Notes: generated by a model from the letters alone, not told the origin. Positions 18,234 through 26,892 are shown, counted from the stretch's first letter. The stretch is 44,873 nucleotides of DNA from Bradyrhizobium neotropicale (GCF_001641695.1 NZ_LSEF01000125.1:1-44873); one strand, 5' to 3'. A program made the numbers and translations.

Positions 18234-20348
18234 TCACGCCTCCGCCATGCCCGCCGCCCACAGCGCAAACGCATAGACGATCGCAACCTCATCCAGCCGG
18301 TCGAAGCGCCCCGAGGCGCCGCCGTGGCCGGCGCCCATGTTGGTGCGGAGCAGGACCGGGCCGCCGCCGCTCATGGTGGCACGCAGGCGCGCGATCCATT
18401 TGGCTGGCTCCCAGTAGGTGACGCGCGGATCGGTCAAGCCGCCCATCGCCAGGATCGCCGGATACTCCTTTGCCGCGACATTGTCGTAGGGCGAGTAGGA
18501 CAGGATCGTCCGAAAATCCTTCTCGCTCTCGATCGGGTTGCCCCATTCCGGCCATTCCGGCGGCGTCAGCGGCAGCGAGTCATCGAGCATGGTGTTGAGC
18601 ACGTCGACGAACGGCACTTCGGCGACGATGCCGGCGAACAGCTCGCCGGCGCGGTTGGCGACCGCGCCCATCAGCATGCCGCCGGCCGATCCGCCATGGC
18701 CGACGATGCGCTTGGCGCTGGTGTACTTCGCCTCGATCAGCGCGCGAGCGCTCGCGGCGAAATCATCGAAACTGTTGGTCTTCTTCTCGCGCTTGCCGTC
18801 GAGATACCAGCCCCAGCCCTTGTCGGCGCCGCCGCGGATATGGGCGATGGCGTAGACGAAACCGCGATCGACGAGTGAGAGACGATTGGCGCTGAAGGAG
18901 GCCGGCATGGCCATGCCATAGGAGCCGTAGCCGTAGAGCAGCAGCGGCGCCGCGCCGTCGAGCCTCAAGCCGCGCTTATGGAGAATCGAGACCGGCACCT
19001 CGGCGCCGTCATGGGCTTTCGCCATGATGCGCGTGGTGACGTAGTCGGCAACGTCGTGGCCGGACGGAATCTCCTGGCGCTTGCGCAAGACGCGCGTGCG
19101 CTTTGCCATGTCGTAGTCATAGACCTCCGACGGCGTCGTCATCGACGAATAGGAGAAGCGCAGATTGGTCGTCTCGAACTCGTAGGAGCCCATCGTGTCG
19201 AGCGAATAGGCGGCCTCGTCGAAGGCGATCGCGTGCTCTTCGCTCGAGGCGAGATCGCGAATGATGATCGCCGGCAGCGCATTGGCGCGCTCCAGCCGCA
19301 CCAGATGGCCGGCATAGAGATCGAGGTCGATGACGTAGATGCCCGCGCGATGCGGGATCAGATCGCGCCAGTTTGCCCGCTCGGGCGAGGCCAGCGGCGC
19401 CGTGACGATCTTGAAGTCGATGGCGTCGTCGGCATTGGTGAGGATGAAGAGCTCGTCGCCGCGGTCGGCGAGCGAATATTGCACGCCCTCCTGCCGCGCC
19501 GCGACCAGTCGCGGCGGCGCCTCGGGATTGTCGAGATCGATCAGTCGCTGCTCGGAGGTCTCGTGGTCGCCGCCGGCGATCACACAGAAGCGGCCGCTGG
19601 TGCTCTCATGCAGATGCGTGAACCAGCCCGCATCCTGCTCTTCATAGACGAGGGTGTCGTCGGCCTGCTTTGTCCCGAGCCGGTGGCGCCACACCTGCAT
19701 CGGGCGGTGATTGTCATCGAGCTTCACATAGAAAAAGCTTCTTGCGTCCTTGCTCCAGACGATGCCGCCGTCGGTCTCCTCGACGACGTCGTCGAAATCC
19801 TTGCCCGTGGCCCAGTCGCGCACCCGGATCGAAAAATATTCGGACCCCTTGGTGTCGGCGCTCCAGGCCTGAAGCTTGTGGTCGGGCGAGTGCCTGCTGC
19901 CGCCGAACTTGAAATATTTGTGGTCCTTGGCGAGCGCATCGCCGTCGAGCACGATATCGGCCTCGCCGCCGTTGCGCGGCATGCGGCCGAACAACTCGTG
20001 CTGCCCGCCCTCGCGAAACTTGCGGAAATAGGCGAAGGAACCGTCGGGCGAGGGGACGCTGGAATCGTCCTCCTTGATCCGGGAGCGCATCTCGCGCACC
20101 AGCGTCTTCTGCAGCGGCGACGTGTGGCCGAGCAGGCTCTCGGTGTAGCCGTTCTCTTCTTCCAGATATTTGCGGATGTCGCCATCGAGCACCGCGGGAT
20201 CGCGCAGCACCTCCTGCCAGTTCGCGTCCTTCAGCCAGGCGTAATCGTCAGTGACGGTGATGCCGTGGCAGGTAAAGGAGTGCGGCCGTCGCGGCGCGAC
20301 GGGCGCGGTCTCGGTCTTGCTGGCGGTCTTGCTCGTGGTCTTGGGCAA
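18234..20348 (-). CDS. ptrB: S9A family peptidase, oligopeptidase B-like
   Basis: A 704-residue serine peptidase that cleaves short peptides, usually after basic residues, in the cytosol. The beta-propeller region spans about 20-430 (RPHSFTCHGITVTDDYAWLKD opening), and the alpha/beta-hydrolase domain follows. The catalytic triad by motif is Ser554 (GHGGSAGGMLMG), Asp640 (GGLTDPRV) and His675 (MGAGHGGASGR). Length fits oligopeptidase B. The start is TTG at 20348: GAGGA stands five bases ahead of it and the next Met is past residue 85, inside the propeller. The first 18 residues are Lys/Thr-rich and carry no signal peptide. The aminotransferase gene lies 125 bp upstream on the same strand. Confidence 0.92.
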   Translation of the reverse strand: MPKTTSKTASKTETAPVAPRRPHSFTCHGITVTDDYAWLKDANWQEVLRDPAVLDGDIRKYLEEENGYTESLLGHTSPLQKTLVREMRSRIKEDDSSVPSPDGSFAYFRKFREGGQHELFGRMPRNGGEADIVLDGDALAKDHKYFKFGGSRHSPDHKLQAWSADTKGSEYFSIRVRDWATGKDFDDVVEETDGGIVWSKDARSFFYVKLDDNHRPMQVWRHRLGTKQADDTLVYEEQDAGWFTHLHESTSGRFCVIAGGDHETSEQRLIDLDNPEAPPRLVAARQEGVQYSLADRGDELFILTNADDAIDFKIVTAPLASPERANWRDLIPHRAGIYVIDLDLYAGHLVRLERANALPAIIIRDLASSEEHAIAFDEAAYSLDTMGSYEFETTNLRFSYSSMTTPSEVYDYDMAKRTRVLRKRQEIPSGHDVADYVTTRIMAKAHDGAEVPVSILHKRGLRLDGAAPLLLYGYGSYGMAMPASFSANRLSLVDRGFVYAIAHIRGGADKGWGWYLDGKREKKTNSFDDFAASARALIEAKYTSAKRIVGHGGSAGGMLMGAVANRAGELFAGIVAEVPFVDVLNTMLDDSLPLTPPEWPEWGNPIESEKDFRTILSYSPYDNVAAKEYPAILAMGGLTDPRVTYWEPAKWIARLRATMSGGGPVLLRTNMGAGHGGASGRFDRLDEVAIVYAFALWAAGMAEA

Positions 20349-20440
20349 ATCGATCCTCGTGCGCGTGCTTGGTGTCTCGCACCTATATCAGATCGAAGGT
20401 GGGGGATTTAAAGACGGGCCGGCGCACCGGCGGTCGGCTC

Positions 20441-20464
20441 CCTCTCCCCGCAGGCGGGGAGAGG
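20441..20464. repeat. Short CTCTCCCCGC hairpin repeat
   Basis: CCTCTCCCCGC and GCGGGGAGAGG pair around a two-base loop, a smaller relative of the hairpin at 18199. It lies between the end of the aminotransferase gene and the start of the peptidase gene and may act as a transcription terminator for the former. Confidence 0.5.
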
Positions 20465-20473
20465 CGAAGAAGG

Positions 20474-21661
20474 CTACGCCTCCACCTGCTGGCCCAGATA
20501 CGCAACCGCCGCTTCGAGCCCGCCCTTGCCGTGCGGGATCTTCAGCGCGTTGAGCGCGATCTCGATCACGCCGAGGGTGCCAAGCAGCATCGGTGCATTG
20601 ACATGGCCCATATGGGCGATGCGGAAGGCCTGGCCGGAGAGGTCGCCGATGCCGGTCCCGAGCACCACGCCGCACTTGTCCTTGCAATAGCGCTGCAGCA
20701 CCGCGGGATCATGGCCGCCACCCATGGTCACCGTGGTCACGGTGTTGGAGCGTTCATTGGCCTCTGTGACGTTGAAGCCGAGGACCTGGCCTTCCGACCA
20801 TGACGCCACCGCGCGGCGCGCGGCTTCGCCGAGCAGGCTATGCCGGCGGAATGCGTGCTCGAGCCCTTCCTCGTGCAGCAGATCGATCGCCTGGCGCAGC
20901 GCGAACAACAGATGCACCGGCGCGGTGCCGGCATATTTGCGATAATGCTCGGTGCCCTCGCGCTCGCTCCAGCTCCAATAGGGCGTGCTCATATTGGCCT
21001 TCTTGTGCGCCTCGAGCGCGCGATCGTTGGCGGCGACGAAGCCGAGGCCGGGCGGCGTCATCAGGCCCTTCTGCGAGCCGGACATCGCAACGTCGATGCC
21101 CCATTTGTCCATCTCGAACGGCATGCAGCCGAGGGAAGCGACGGTGTCGACCATGTACAGCGCAGGATGGCCGCTCGCCTTGATCGCCTTGCCGATCGCC
21201 TCGATGTCGTTCTGCACGCCCGAAGCGGTATCGACCTGGACGACGACGACCGCCTTGATGGTGTGCTCCCTGTCGCGGCGCAGGCGCTCCTCGACCTCGT
21301 GCGGGCGCACCGCGCGGCGCCAGTCGCCCTTGAGCACCTCGACCTCGGCGCCCATCAGCGCGGCGGCATTGCCCCAGCCGACCGCGAAGCGGCCGCTTTC
21401 CAGCACCAGCACCTTGTCGCCGCGCGACAGCACGTTGCTGAGCGCCGCTTCCCAGGCGCCGTGACCGTTGGAGATGTAGATGTAGGACTTGCCCTTGGTC
21501 GCAAACAGCTTCGAGAGGTCGCCGATCAGGCTTTCGGTCAGATCCGTCATCTGCTTGGAGTAGATGTCGATCGCCGGACGGTGCATCGCCCGCAGCACCT
21601 CGTCGGGCATTGAAGTGGGCCCGGGGATGGCCAGAAATTCCCGGCCCGCGCGAACGGTCAT
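20474..21661 (-). CDS. Class V PLP aminotransferase (serine/alanine-glyoxylate type)
   Basis: A 395-residue pyridoxal-phosphate enzyme of the alanine-glyoxylate / serine-glyoxylate aminotransferase group. The opening IPGPTSMPDEVLRAMHRP, the phosphate-binding NGHGAWEAALSN, Asp172 (MVDTVASLG, pairs with the PLP nitrogen) and Lys198 (SGSQKGLMTPPGLGF, Schiff base) are visible. The enzyme would transfer an amino group to glyoxylate, in photorespiration-like or serine-cycle metabolism. AAGGA precedes the ATG. It stands alone, with a repeat before and a 106-bp gap after, so it is probably monocistronic. The exact amino donor cannot be told from sequence. Confidence 0.92.
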   Translation of the reverse strand: MTVRAGREFLAIPGPTSMPDEVLRAMHRPAIDIYSKQMTDLTESLIGDLSKLFATKGKSYIYISNGHGAWEAALSNVLSRGDKVLVLESGRFAVGWGNAAALMGAEVEVLKGDWRRAVRPHEVEERLRRDREHTIKAVVVVQVDTASGVQNDIEAIGKAIKASGHPALYMVDTVASLGCMPFEMDKWGIDVAMSGSQKGLMTPPGLGFVAANDRALEAHKKANMSTPYWSWSEREGTEHYRKYAGTAPVHLLFALRQAIDLLHEEGLEHAFRRHSLLGEAARRAVASWSEGQVLGFNVTEANERSNTVTTVTMGGGHDPAVLQRYCKDKCGVVLGTGIGDLSGQAFRIAHMGHVNAPMLLGTLGVIEIALNALKIPHGKGGLEAAVAYLGQQVEA

Positions 21662-21767
21662 TGTCGTTTGTCCTTGTTGCTTGAGAACAGGCTGATGGGT
21701 TGCTCGATCACGCTTTTACGCGCCGCAGGGAGTGAGGAAAAGCACGTAAAATGCAGGTCTGGGGTTC

Positions 21768-22493
21768 TTATCTCTTGGTTTCGCGGCAGCCGGCGGCTTC
21801 CGCTTCCTCGACCGAGCAGAACCAGCGGGTGCCCTTGCTGATCTTCATCTTGATCTGGGTGTACCAGCGGCTGGTCGGGGTATGGTAGATGCATTCGCCC
21901 GCGGTGTTGACGTTGCCCTTGATGGTGCAATCCGGCGAAGGCGCGACCGGCCCCGAGGCTGAGGCGAGCAACACCGAATGCGCGCCCTCGGGCGGCTTGG
22001 TGGCGCCCAGGATGGGGGTCTTCTTGTTACGTACGCGCCAGTCCCAGGGCGCGATGAAGGCGCCCTGCCACATTCCGGCCCTGGCCTCGCGCGCCGCCGC
22101 CTCGTCGGCATCATAGTCGTGCGAGATGCGGGTGTAGGCCAGCGCCCAGCCGCTGCGCACCAGCCATTTCTGGATGTCCTCGCCGCCGACCTCGCAGCGC
22201 GCCACCGTGCGGCCGCGCCGGTCCACCGATCTGCTGTGGCAGACCCAGCTCTTGCCCTCGGTGTATTTGGCAAGCTCGTCGCGCGCGGCAACGCCGCAGG
22301 TCCAGCGCTCGCCCTTGGTGTTGAGGCAGAGCTGGTCGGACGAGGGCGCGTCGATGCCTCCGAGCCGGATCCGCGTGTTCCCGATCAGGATGGAATCGCC
22401 GTCGCGGACTTTTGCCGTTCCGGTGATGTCGGCGGCTTGCGCCAGCGACGGGATGACGATCAGGGACAATGCAATCAGGAATTTTCGCAACAT
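21768..22493 (-). CDS. Secreted thermonuclease-like (SNase) protein, catalytic Glu replaced
   Basis: A 241-residue exported protein: signal peptide (about 1-21, PSLAQAAD cut), an SNase domain (about 22-150) and a Cys-containing C-terminal segment (about 190-238). SNase features are DGDSILIGNTRIRLGGIDAP with Arg43 and Asp48, and GRTVA with Arg95. In staphylococcal nuclease the residue after DTP is catalytic Glu43; here it is Ser51 (DAPSSDQLC; bases read TCG TCC), so nuclease activity may be lost or altered. The C-terminal part (IKGN..., YHTPTSRWY, RWFCSVEEAEAAGCR) resembles a small domain often placed after bacterial nucleases. Whether the Ser is a family variant is not known to me. Confidence 0.85.
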   Translation of the reverse strand: MLRKFLIALSLIVIPSLAQAADITGTAKVRDGDSILIGNTRIRLGGIDAPSSDQLCLNTKGERWTCGVAARDELAKYTEGKSWVCHSRSVDRRGRTVARCEVGGEDIQKWLVRSGWALAYTRISHDYDADEAAAREARAGMWQGAFIAPWDWRVRNKKTPILGATKPPEGAHSVLLASASGPVAPSPDCTIKGNVNTAGECIYHTPTSRWYTQIKMKISKGTRWFCSVEEAEAAGCRETKR

Positions 22494-22614
22494 GCCGGTC
22501 CGCGCTTGAGGAAAATTTCGATAGGCCGGGCAATTGTGGTCGGCTTTTGACCGTCCGGCCAGCGTCTGCCTAAGAGATAGGCTTTCAACTTCCTGTCATC
22601 ATGTTTCGGTCCCG

Positions 22615-22704
22615 CAGGGTGGGCAAAGCGAAGCGTGCCCGCCATGTCCATCGCGGATGAATGGTGGGCACGGCGCGCGAAGTGCGCGCCTTTGCCCAGC
22701 CTAC
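22615..22704. repeat. GTGGGCA-type palindromic intergenic repeat
   Basis: AGGGTGGGCAAAGCGAAGC on the left and CGCGCCTTTGCCCAGCCTAC on the right are inverted partners, with inner GTGCCCGCCAT and ATGGTGGGCAC. It is the same family as the repeat at 25752 and lies downstream of the toroid-like gene and upstream of the nuclease gene. Confidence 0.65.
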
Positions 22705-22730
22705 GCCTCTTTGCCCGGGGGCACGATATC

Positions 22731-24461
22731 TCACCCCCGTCCCACCATCGCCCGCCGTGCCACTGCCAGTCCCATCAGCACGAACGCCGACGTCACCTCC
22801 GGCCCGCCGACCAGAATCCGCGTCGGCGTCTTCATCTTGTTCCATTCATAGGCGCGGAACGGGCCGCGACGACCGCCTTCGCCGAGCTGCGCGATGATGA
22901 CGTTCAGCGCCGGTGCAAAAGCGCGCGGATCGGCACCGAGATGGCCGAGCGCGATCAGCGCCAGGGCGGCGTCGAACACGTTCATCTCGGCGGCCATCAG
23001 CTCGCCCTGGACGTAGGAGAGCACGCGGTGGCGGATGAAATCGAAATCGCCATCGGGATCGATCGCGGCCTGCGCGGCCAGCGGCAACGACAGGAAGGCC
23101 GCATAGCAGCGGCCGAAATAGGCGCTGTAGAGCTCGGGCAGATAATAGATGTGCGAGCGCGGATTGGCGAAGGCGCCGCTGGCGGCCAGCCGCTTCTGGA
23201 AGCCGATGATGCGATGGACGGTCGCGAGCCGCGCCGGCGTCTCCAGAATCTTCCAGCGCGCCAGATTGCGGAAGCTCACCTCGAGAATGTCGAGATTGAG
23301 CGTCGGATCGAGATCGTTGCCATAGGGCCGCTCACCCTTGAGATTGTCGATCCAGGTCGCAACGCCGCCTTCGTAGTCGATATTGTCGTTGAGCGGCACG
23401 GTTACGCGCGGTTCGTTGATGCCCGCGCGCACCTGGTAGCCGGCGTAGAAATCCAGCAGCGGCTGGTCGAGGATCGGATCATTGCTGCCTGCCTGCATCG
23501 CCGCGGAGATCGAGCAGGCCGTGGTGTCGCAGTCCGGCACGTAGACGCCGAAGCCGAGATCCTGCTTGATTTGCGCGAAGAAGCGGGAAAAGCGCGGATG
23601 CGGCGCCGGCGCCAGCGCTGTGATGACGTCGAAGCGTGCGCCGTCGGTGCCGCGAACCTCCTCGCGGCTGATGTTGATGCAGAAATCGACCATGTCGGCG
23701 ATCGCGCGCTTTGCAGCCGTCGCATCAGTCGACGAGGCGAGGCCTGTCTCGACGTAGCTCAGCAGCGCCTCGATGAAGAACGCGTCGTAATAGGCCGAGC
23801 GGTGCCGGATCTGCACCGGCTCCCACATCGGCTCGGCAATGCCGGTCCAGGGCGGATTGATGACACCGCGCGCCTGCGATCGCGCGATGAAGACGCGGGC
23901 GAGGTTGAACAGCAGCGACGAATTCTTGTAGCCGCGCGAATTCAGGCCGGTCAGCGCCATGATCAATTCGCGTCCGCGGACGTCGGGATCGCCGATCAGG
24001 TTGAAGGCGGCATAGGTCGGCAGAAAACCGTTCTGGCGGAACGAGCGCAACAGGTGCTGCGCGCAGTCGCGGATCGCACCGTCGATCTGTGCTTGCCGTG
24101 GCATGGTGCCGGCGAACGGCACCGGCGGCGGCTTGGGATGCTCGAGCGGGATGGTGTCGACGAGGTCGGCGAGGGGCCGGCCGAGCGCAGCCCAGTCGGG
24201 CTCGGCATCGTCGCGGGCGCGGGTGAGCGCTTCGCGGAGCCGGGTGAGACGGGTCGCGTCGCTGAGCTCAGGCAGGCCGGCGCGGCGGAGCAGGATCCGT
24301 AGTGCAGGATTGCCGAGCGCGGTCTTGTAGAATTTTGCCAGATGCGGATCGCCGCTGGCGGGCCCCGCCAGCACGGGATCGCAGACGTCATAGAGCGAGG
24401 GACCGTCCTTTCGCGCCGTCAGCGCCCGGCAGGCGGCGCCGGCAAAATAATGAAAGCTCAT
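22731..24461 (-). CDS. Uncharacterised protein, possible alpha/alpha-toroid (terpene-cyclase-like) fold
   Basis: A 576-residue protein I do not recognise by name. No signal peptide or membrane helix is evident. It is helix-rich with repeated pairs of aromatic-containing helices (YDAFFIEALLSYVETG, YLPELYSAYFGRCYAAFLSLP, VFDAALALIALGHLG). The motif GVYVPDCDTTACSISAAMQAG (key residues P-D-x-D-T-T-A) resembles the PDxDxTA / DxDDTA acid motif of class II terpene cyclases and of the prenyltransferase-type alpha-toroids, and a second acidic segment, NDNIDYEGGVATWID, follows where a toroid active-site face could lie. The third Asp of DxDD is Thr here, so cyclase chemistry is uncertain. It is divergent from the caspase-like gene at 24890 across 428 bp. 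Fold call is inference. Confidence 0.75.
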   Translation of the reverse strand: MSFHYFAGAACRALTARKDGPSLYDVCDPVLAGPASGDPHLAKFYKTALGNPALRILLRRAGLPELSDATRLTRLREALTRARDDAEPDWAALGRPLADLVDTIPLEHPKPPPVPFAGTMPRQAQIDGAIRDCAQHLLRSFRQNGFLPTYAAFNLIGDPDVRGRELIMALTGLNSRGYKNSSLLFNLARVFIARSQARGVINPPWTGIAEPMWEPVQIRHRSAYYDAFFIEALLSYVETGLASSTDATAAKRAIADMVDFCINISREEVRGTDGARFDVITALAPAPHPRFSRFFAQIKQDLGFGVYVPDCDTTACSISAAMQAGSNDPILDQPLLDFYAGYQVRAGINEPRVTVPLNDNIDYEGGVATWIDNLKGERPYGNDLDPTLNLDILEVSFRNLARWKILETPARLATVHRIIGFQKRLAASGAFANPRSHIYYLPELYSAYFGRCYAAFLSLPLAAQAAIDPDGDFDFIRHRVLSYVQGELMAAEMNVFDAALALIALGHLGADPRAFAPALNVIIAQLGEGGRRGPFRAYEWNKMKTPTRILVGGPEVTSAFVLMGLAVARRAMVGRG

Positions 24462-24573
24462 GAAATACCTGGGTCGCGGGCCTTACCTGGGCTTTCGGCG
24501 AGCGCGCTCCAGTCGCCCGCCAAACCCCCTGCAAGTGATTGAAAAAGCTACCCGGATTCGCAGGAAAAACAAA

Positions 24574-24589
24574 TGTGATGGAGGTCACG
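24574..24589. promoter_or_regulatory. CRP/FNR-type palindrome TGTGA-N6-TCACG
   Basis: TGTGATGGAGGTCACG matches the TGTGA-N6-TCACA pattern of CRP-family sites at nine of ten positions. It lies in the 428-bp gap between the divergent toroid-like gene (start 24461) and caspase-like gene (start 24890), 113 bp from the former and 301 bp from the latter. The rest of the gap is AT-rich near 24670-24720 and shows no further gene. Regulator identity is unknown. Confidence 0.4.
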
Positions 24590-24889
24590 GAAAAGCCCGG
24601 CACGGCGGATGCATGTTCAAGTCGTTGGAAGGGCTCGGACGGTGAAAAAATGCGCCAAGCCGCCTCTTGAAATTAACTAACACCCTCAGCGGCTTAGCTC
24701 AAATTTTTGGCAATCTATTGCCGGGAGGACTATATCCGGTTAAGGGTTTGTTTGGTGCGGCGCCGCAAATTGCGCGCAATTCGGGGACACATCCCCGGCC
24801 AATCCCTCAAACCTAAAGACGCCATCGCGCTACTCAAACAGGTGTGCGCGCGCTTGGACGCTCTTTGGCACTGACAGGAATGAACCGAG

Positions 24890-25738
24890 ATGAATGTAAG
24901 GCAGCTCGACATTTCCCGACGCACGATTGCGGTCGCCGCAGCCCTCATCGGCACGGTGTCGCTGGTGATCGGCGCTCATGCTGCCCTCAACATGCGTTCG
25001 CTCGACGCCGCCAAGGCAGTCTCGACCGACCAGGTCACGGGCTCGATCGGCCAGACCTCGCGCCTGGCGCTCGTCATCGGCAATGGTCACTATCCCGACG
25101 CCAGCGCGCCGCTGACGCAGTCGATCAACGACGCCCGCGCGCTGTCCTCGGCCCTGCGCAAGAACGGCTTTGACGTCGACATGGTGGAGGACGCCAGCAA
25201 GGACGACATGGTCCGCGCCGTCAACCGCCTGAAGTCCAGGATCAAGCGCGACAGCGTCGTCATGCTGTTCTTCGGCGGCTATGGCGTGCAGGCCGGCCGC
25301 GAGAGCTACATGCTGCCGGTCGATGCCGTGATCTGGAAGGAGAGCGACGTTCGCCGCCACGGTGTCTCCATCGATGGCGTCATCGAGATGATGAAGGAGC
25401 AGGGCGCCAAGGCCAAGCTCGTCGTCGTCGATGCCTCTCGCCGCAACCCCTATGAGCGCCGCTTCCGCTCCTACTCGCACGGCCTTGCGCCGATCAGCGC
25501 GCCCGACAATGCGCTGATCCTCTCCTCCGCCTCGCCCGGCAAGGTCGCCGACGACGGCAAGGGCGAGCACAGCGTGCTGGTCAGCGAGCTCCTCAACAAT
25601 CTCGACACGAAGGCGAGCGCCGAAGCCGTCTTCAACAAGACTCGCGTCGCCATCTCCCGCGCCTCCGAAGGCGATCAGGTCCCGACCGTGTCCTCGTCGC
25701 TGCTCGAAGACGTTCAGTTCAACGAAGCCGGCGGCTAG
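24890..25738 (+). CDS. Membrane-anchored caspase-fold protein lacking catalytic His and Cys (pseudo-caspase)
   Basis: A 282-residue protein with a short basic head, one membrane helix or signal anchor (about 12-33) and a peptidase C14 (caspase p20-like) domain (about 57-275). The fold is recognised from LALVIGNGHYPDASAPLTQS, the N-D-A pair of SINDARALSSAL and the strand-turns that hold the dyad. The His position is Tyr131 (FFGGYGVQAGRESYMLPVDA; active relatives read GHG) and the Cys position is Ser183 (VVVDASRRNPYE; active relatives read DACR). Both changes together make protease action very unlikely and match the Tyr-Ser variants described in other prokaryotic caspase homologues. A weak SD precedes the ATG. 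A palindromic repeat follows the stop. Probable role is binding or scaffold at the cell envelope. Confidence 0.9.
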   Translation: MNVRQLDISRRTIAVAAALIGTVSLVIGAHAALNMRSLDAAKAVSTDQVTGSIGQTSRLALVIGNGHYPDASAPLTQSINDARALSSALRKNGFDVDMVEDASKDDMVRAVNRLKSRIKRDSVVMLFFGGYGVQAGRESYMLPVDAVIWKESDVRRHGVSIDGVIEMMKEQGAKAKLVVVDASRRNPYERRFRSYSHGLAPISAPDNALILSSASPGKVADDGKGEHSVLVSELLNNLDTKASAEAVFNKTRVAISRASEGDQVPTVSSSLLEDVQFNEAGG

Positions 25739-25751
25739 TTCTCAGAAAATT

Positions 25752-25843
25752 GTAGGGTGGGCAAAGGCGCAAAAGCGCCGTGCCCACCATCTTTCCCGGA
25801 TTTCGATAGAAGAGGTGGGCACGCTTCGCTTTGCCCACCCTAC
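25752..25843. repeat. GTGGGCA-type palindromic repeat after the caspase-like gene
   Basis: GTAGGGTGGGCAAAGGCGC and GCTTTGCCCACCCTAC flank inner pairs GTGCCCACC and GGTGGGCAC, giving one long hairpin. It separates convergent genes ending at 25738 and 25852, so it may also stop transcription from both sides. Confidence 0.7.
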
Positions 25844-25851
25844 GAAGTTCG

Positions 25852-26739
25852 TCACTTCGCGTCCGCGCTTGCCATCACCGGGCGCACGGGATCGCCTTCG
25901 CGCAGCAACGCGCCGGCGCGGGCGACGACGATGTCGCCTTCGTTGAGGCCGTCGCGGACCTCGATATTGCCGCCCGACATCAGTCCGATCTCGACACGCT
26001 TGGTCTCGACGCGGTTGCGCCGGATCACCTGCACCACGGTGCCGGCGGAGGAATACTGCACGGCGGTCAGGGGCACTGCGATGTTGCAGCTCTGCCCGGT
26101 CTTGATTAGCGCGCGCCCGCTCGCGTTCAGCAACAGCCGCTTTTGCGACGAGATGCCGATATAGACCATGCCCTGCTGGATGTTCGGCTCGACCGTCGGC
26201 CCGATGCGGCGCACCTTGCCGTCGAGGTCGCCGGCGCCGGCGACCTTCACCGTCGCCGGCTGACTGACCGCGAGCTTCTTGATGTCGCTGGTGGCCACCA
26301 GGGCGACGAGATCGTATTCGCCGCGCGCCACGATCGTGAACAGCGCTTCGCCCTTGGCCGAGGCGAGCCCGCCGATCTGGGCGGTTGACGTGGCGATCAC
26401 CCCGGCAACCGGCGCGGTGACCTGAACCGTGCCGCCTTCGGGCAGCGCGAGACGTGCGATCACCTGGCCGGCGGTAATGGTGTCGCCGGCCTCCGCCATC
26501 ACCTCCGTCACCTTCAGCCCGGGACGTTCGGGCCGCACCGAGGTCTCCTCGCGCGCCATGATCGTGCCGGTGGCCTCGACGATGTCGGAGAAGCAGGATT
26601 TGGCCACCTTCAGCACCGTGACGGCCGGTCCCTTGGGCGCATCGTCATCGGCGGCCGGCGCGGCCTGGGTGGACAGCACCAGCAGTCCGGCGAGGGCTAT
26701 GAGCTTTCTGGAAAAGGAACGCGCAGGCAATGGACGCAT
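25852..26739 (-). CDS. HlyD/RND-type periplasmic adaptor (membrane fusion protein), orphan
   Basis: A 295-residue periplasmic adaptor of the RND/HlyD family that would link an inner-membrane pump to an outer-membrane channel. A signal peptide (about 1-30, ending APAAD) is followed by a biotinyl-lipoyl-like domain split by a very short hairpin (RPGLKVTEVMAEAGDTITAG, TVQVTAPVAGVIATS), a beta-barrel part (YDLVALVATSDIKKL) and a membrane-proximal domain (VEIGLMSGGNIEVRDGLNEG). The hairpin between the lipoyl halves lacks the long coiled coil of typical adaptors. No pump or outer-membrane factor lies next to it, so partners are encoded elsewhere. The start at 26739 places a basic residue pair before the hydrophobic core. 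Confidence 0.85.
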   Translation of the reverse strand: MRPLPARSFSRKLIALAGLLVLSTQAAPAADDDAPKGPAVTVLKVAKSCFSDIVEATGTIMAREETSVRPERPGLKVTEVMAEAGDTITAGQVIARLALPEGGTVQVTAPVAGVIATSTAQIGGLASAKGEALFTIVARGEYDLVALVATSDIKKLAVSQPATVKVAGAGDLDGKVRRIGPTVEPNIQQGMVYIGISSQKRLLLNASGRALIKTGQSCNIAVPLTAVQYSSAGTVVQVIRRNRVETKRVEIGLMSGGNIEVRDGLNEGDIVVARAGALLREGDPVRPVMASADAK

Positions 26740-26892
26740 AGATCATTCCGGTTGGGCGTTGGCGCCCATCGATAGCAGAAGCACGCACGGCGGGCCATGG
26801 GCCGCCCCCGTGACGAGATTGCCGCGGCCGCGCCGGCGGCGCGATGCCGCCGTTCAATTAGTCACCGGAATGAAGAGGAGGTTCGCTGCTTC

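Noticed and set aside
18978..20411. 477-codon plus-strand frame over the oligopeptidase gene
   Set aside because: Antisense shadow of a gene with an intact catalytic triad; no ribosome site or motif.
22635..24302. 555-codon plus-strand frame over the toroid-like gene
   Set aside because: The minus-strand protein has coherent helices, an acidic motif and better codon use; the plus frame is Arg/Asp/Val-rich filler typical of antisense.
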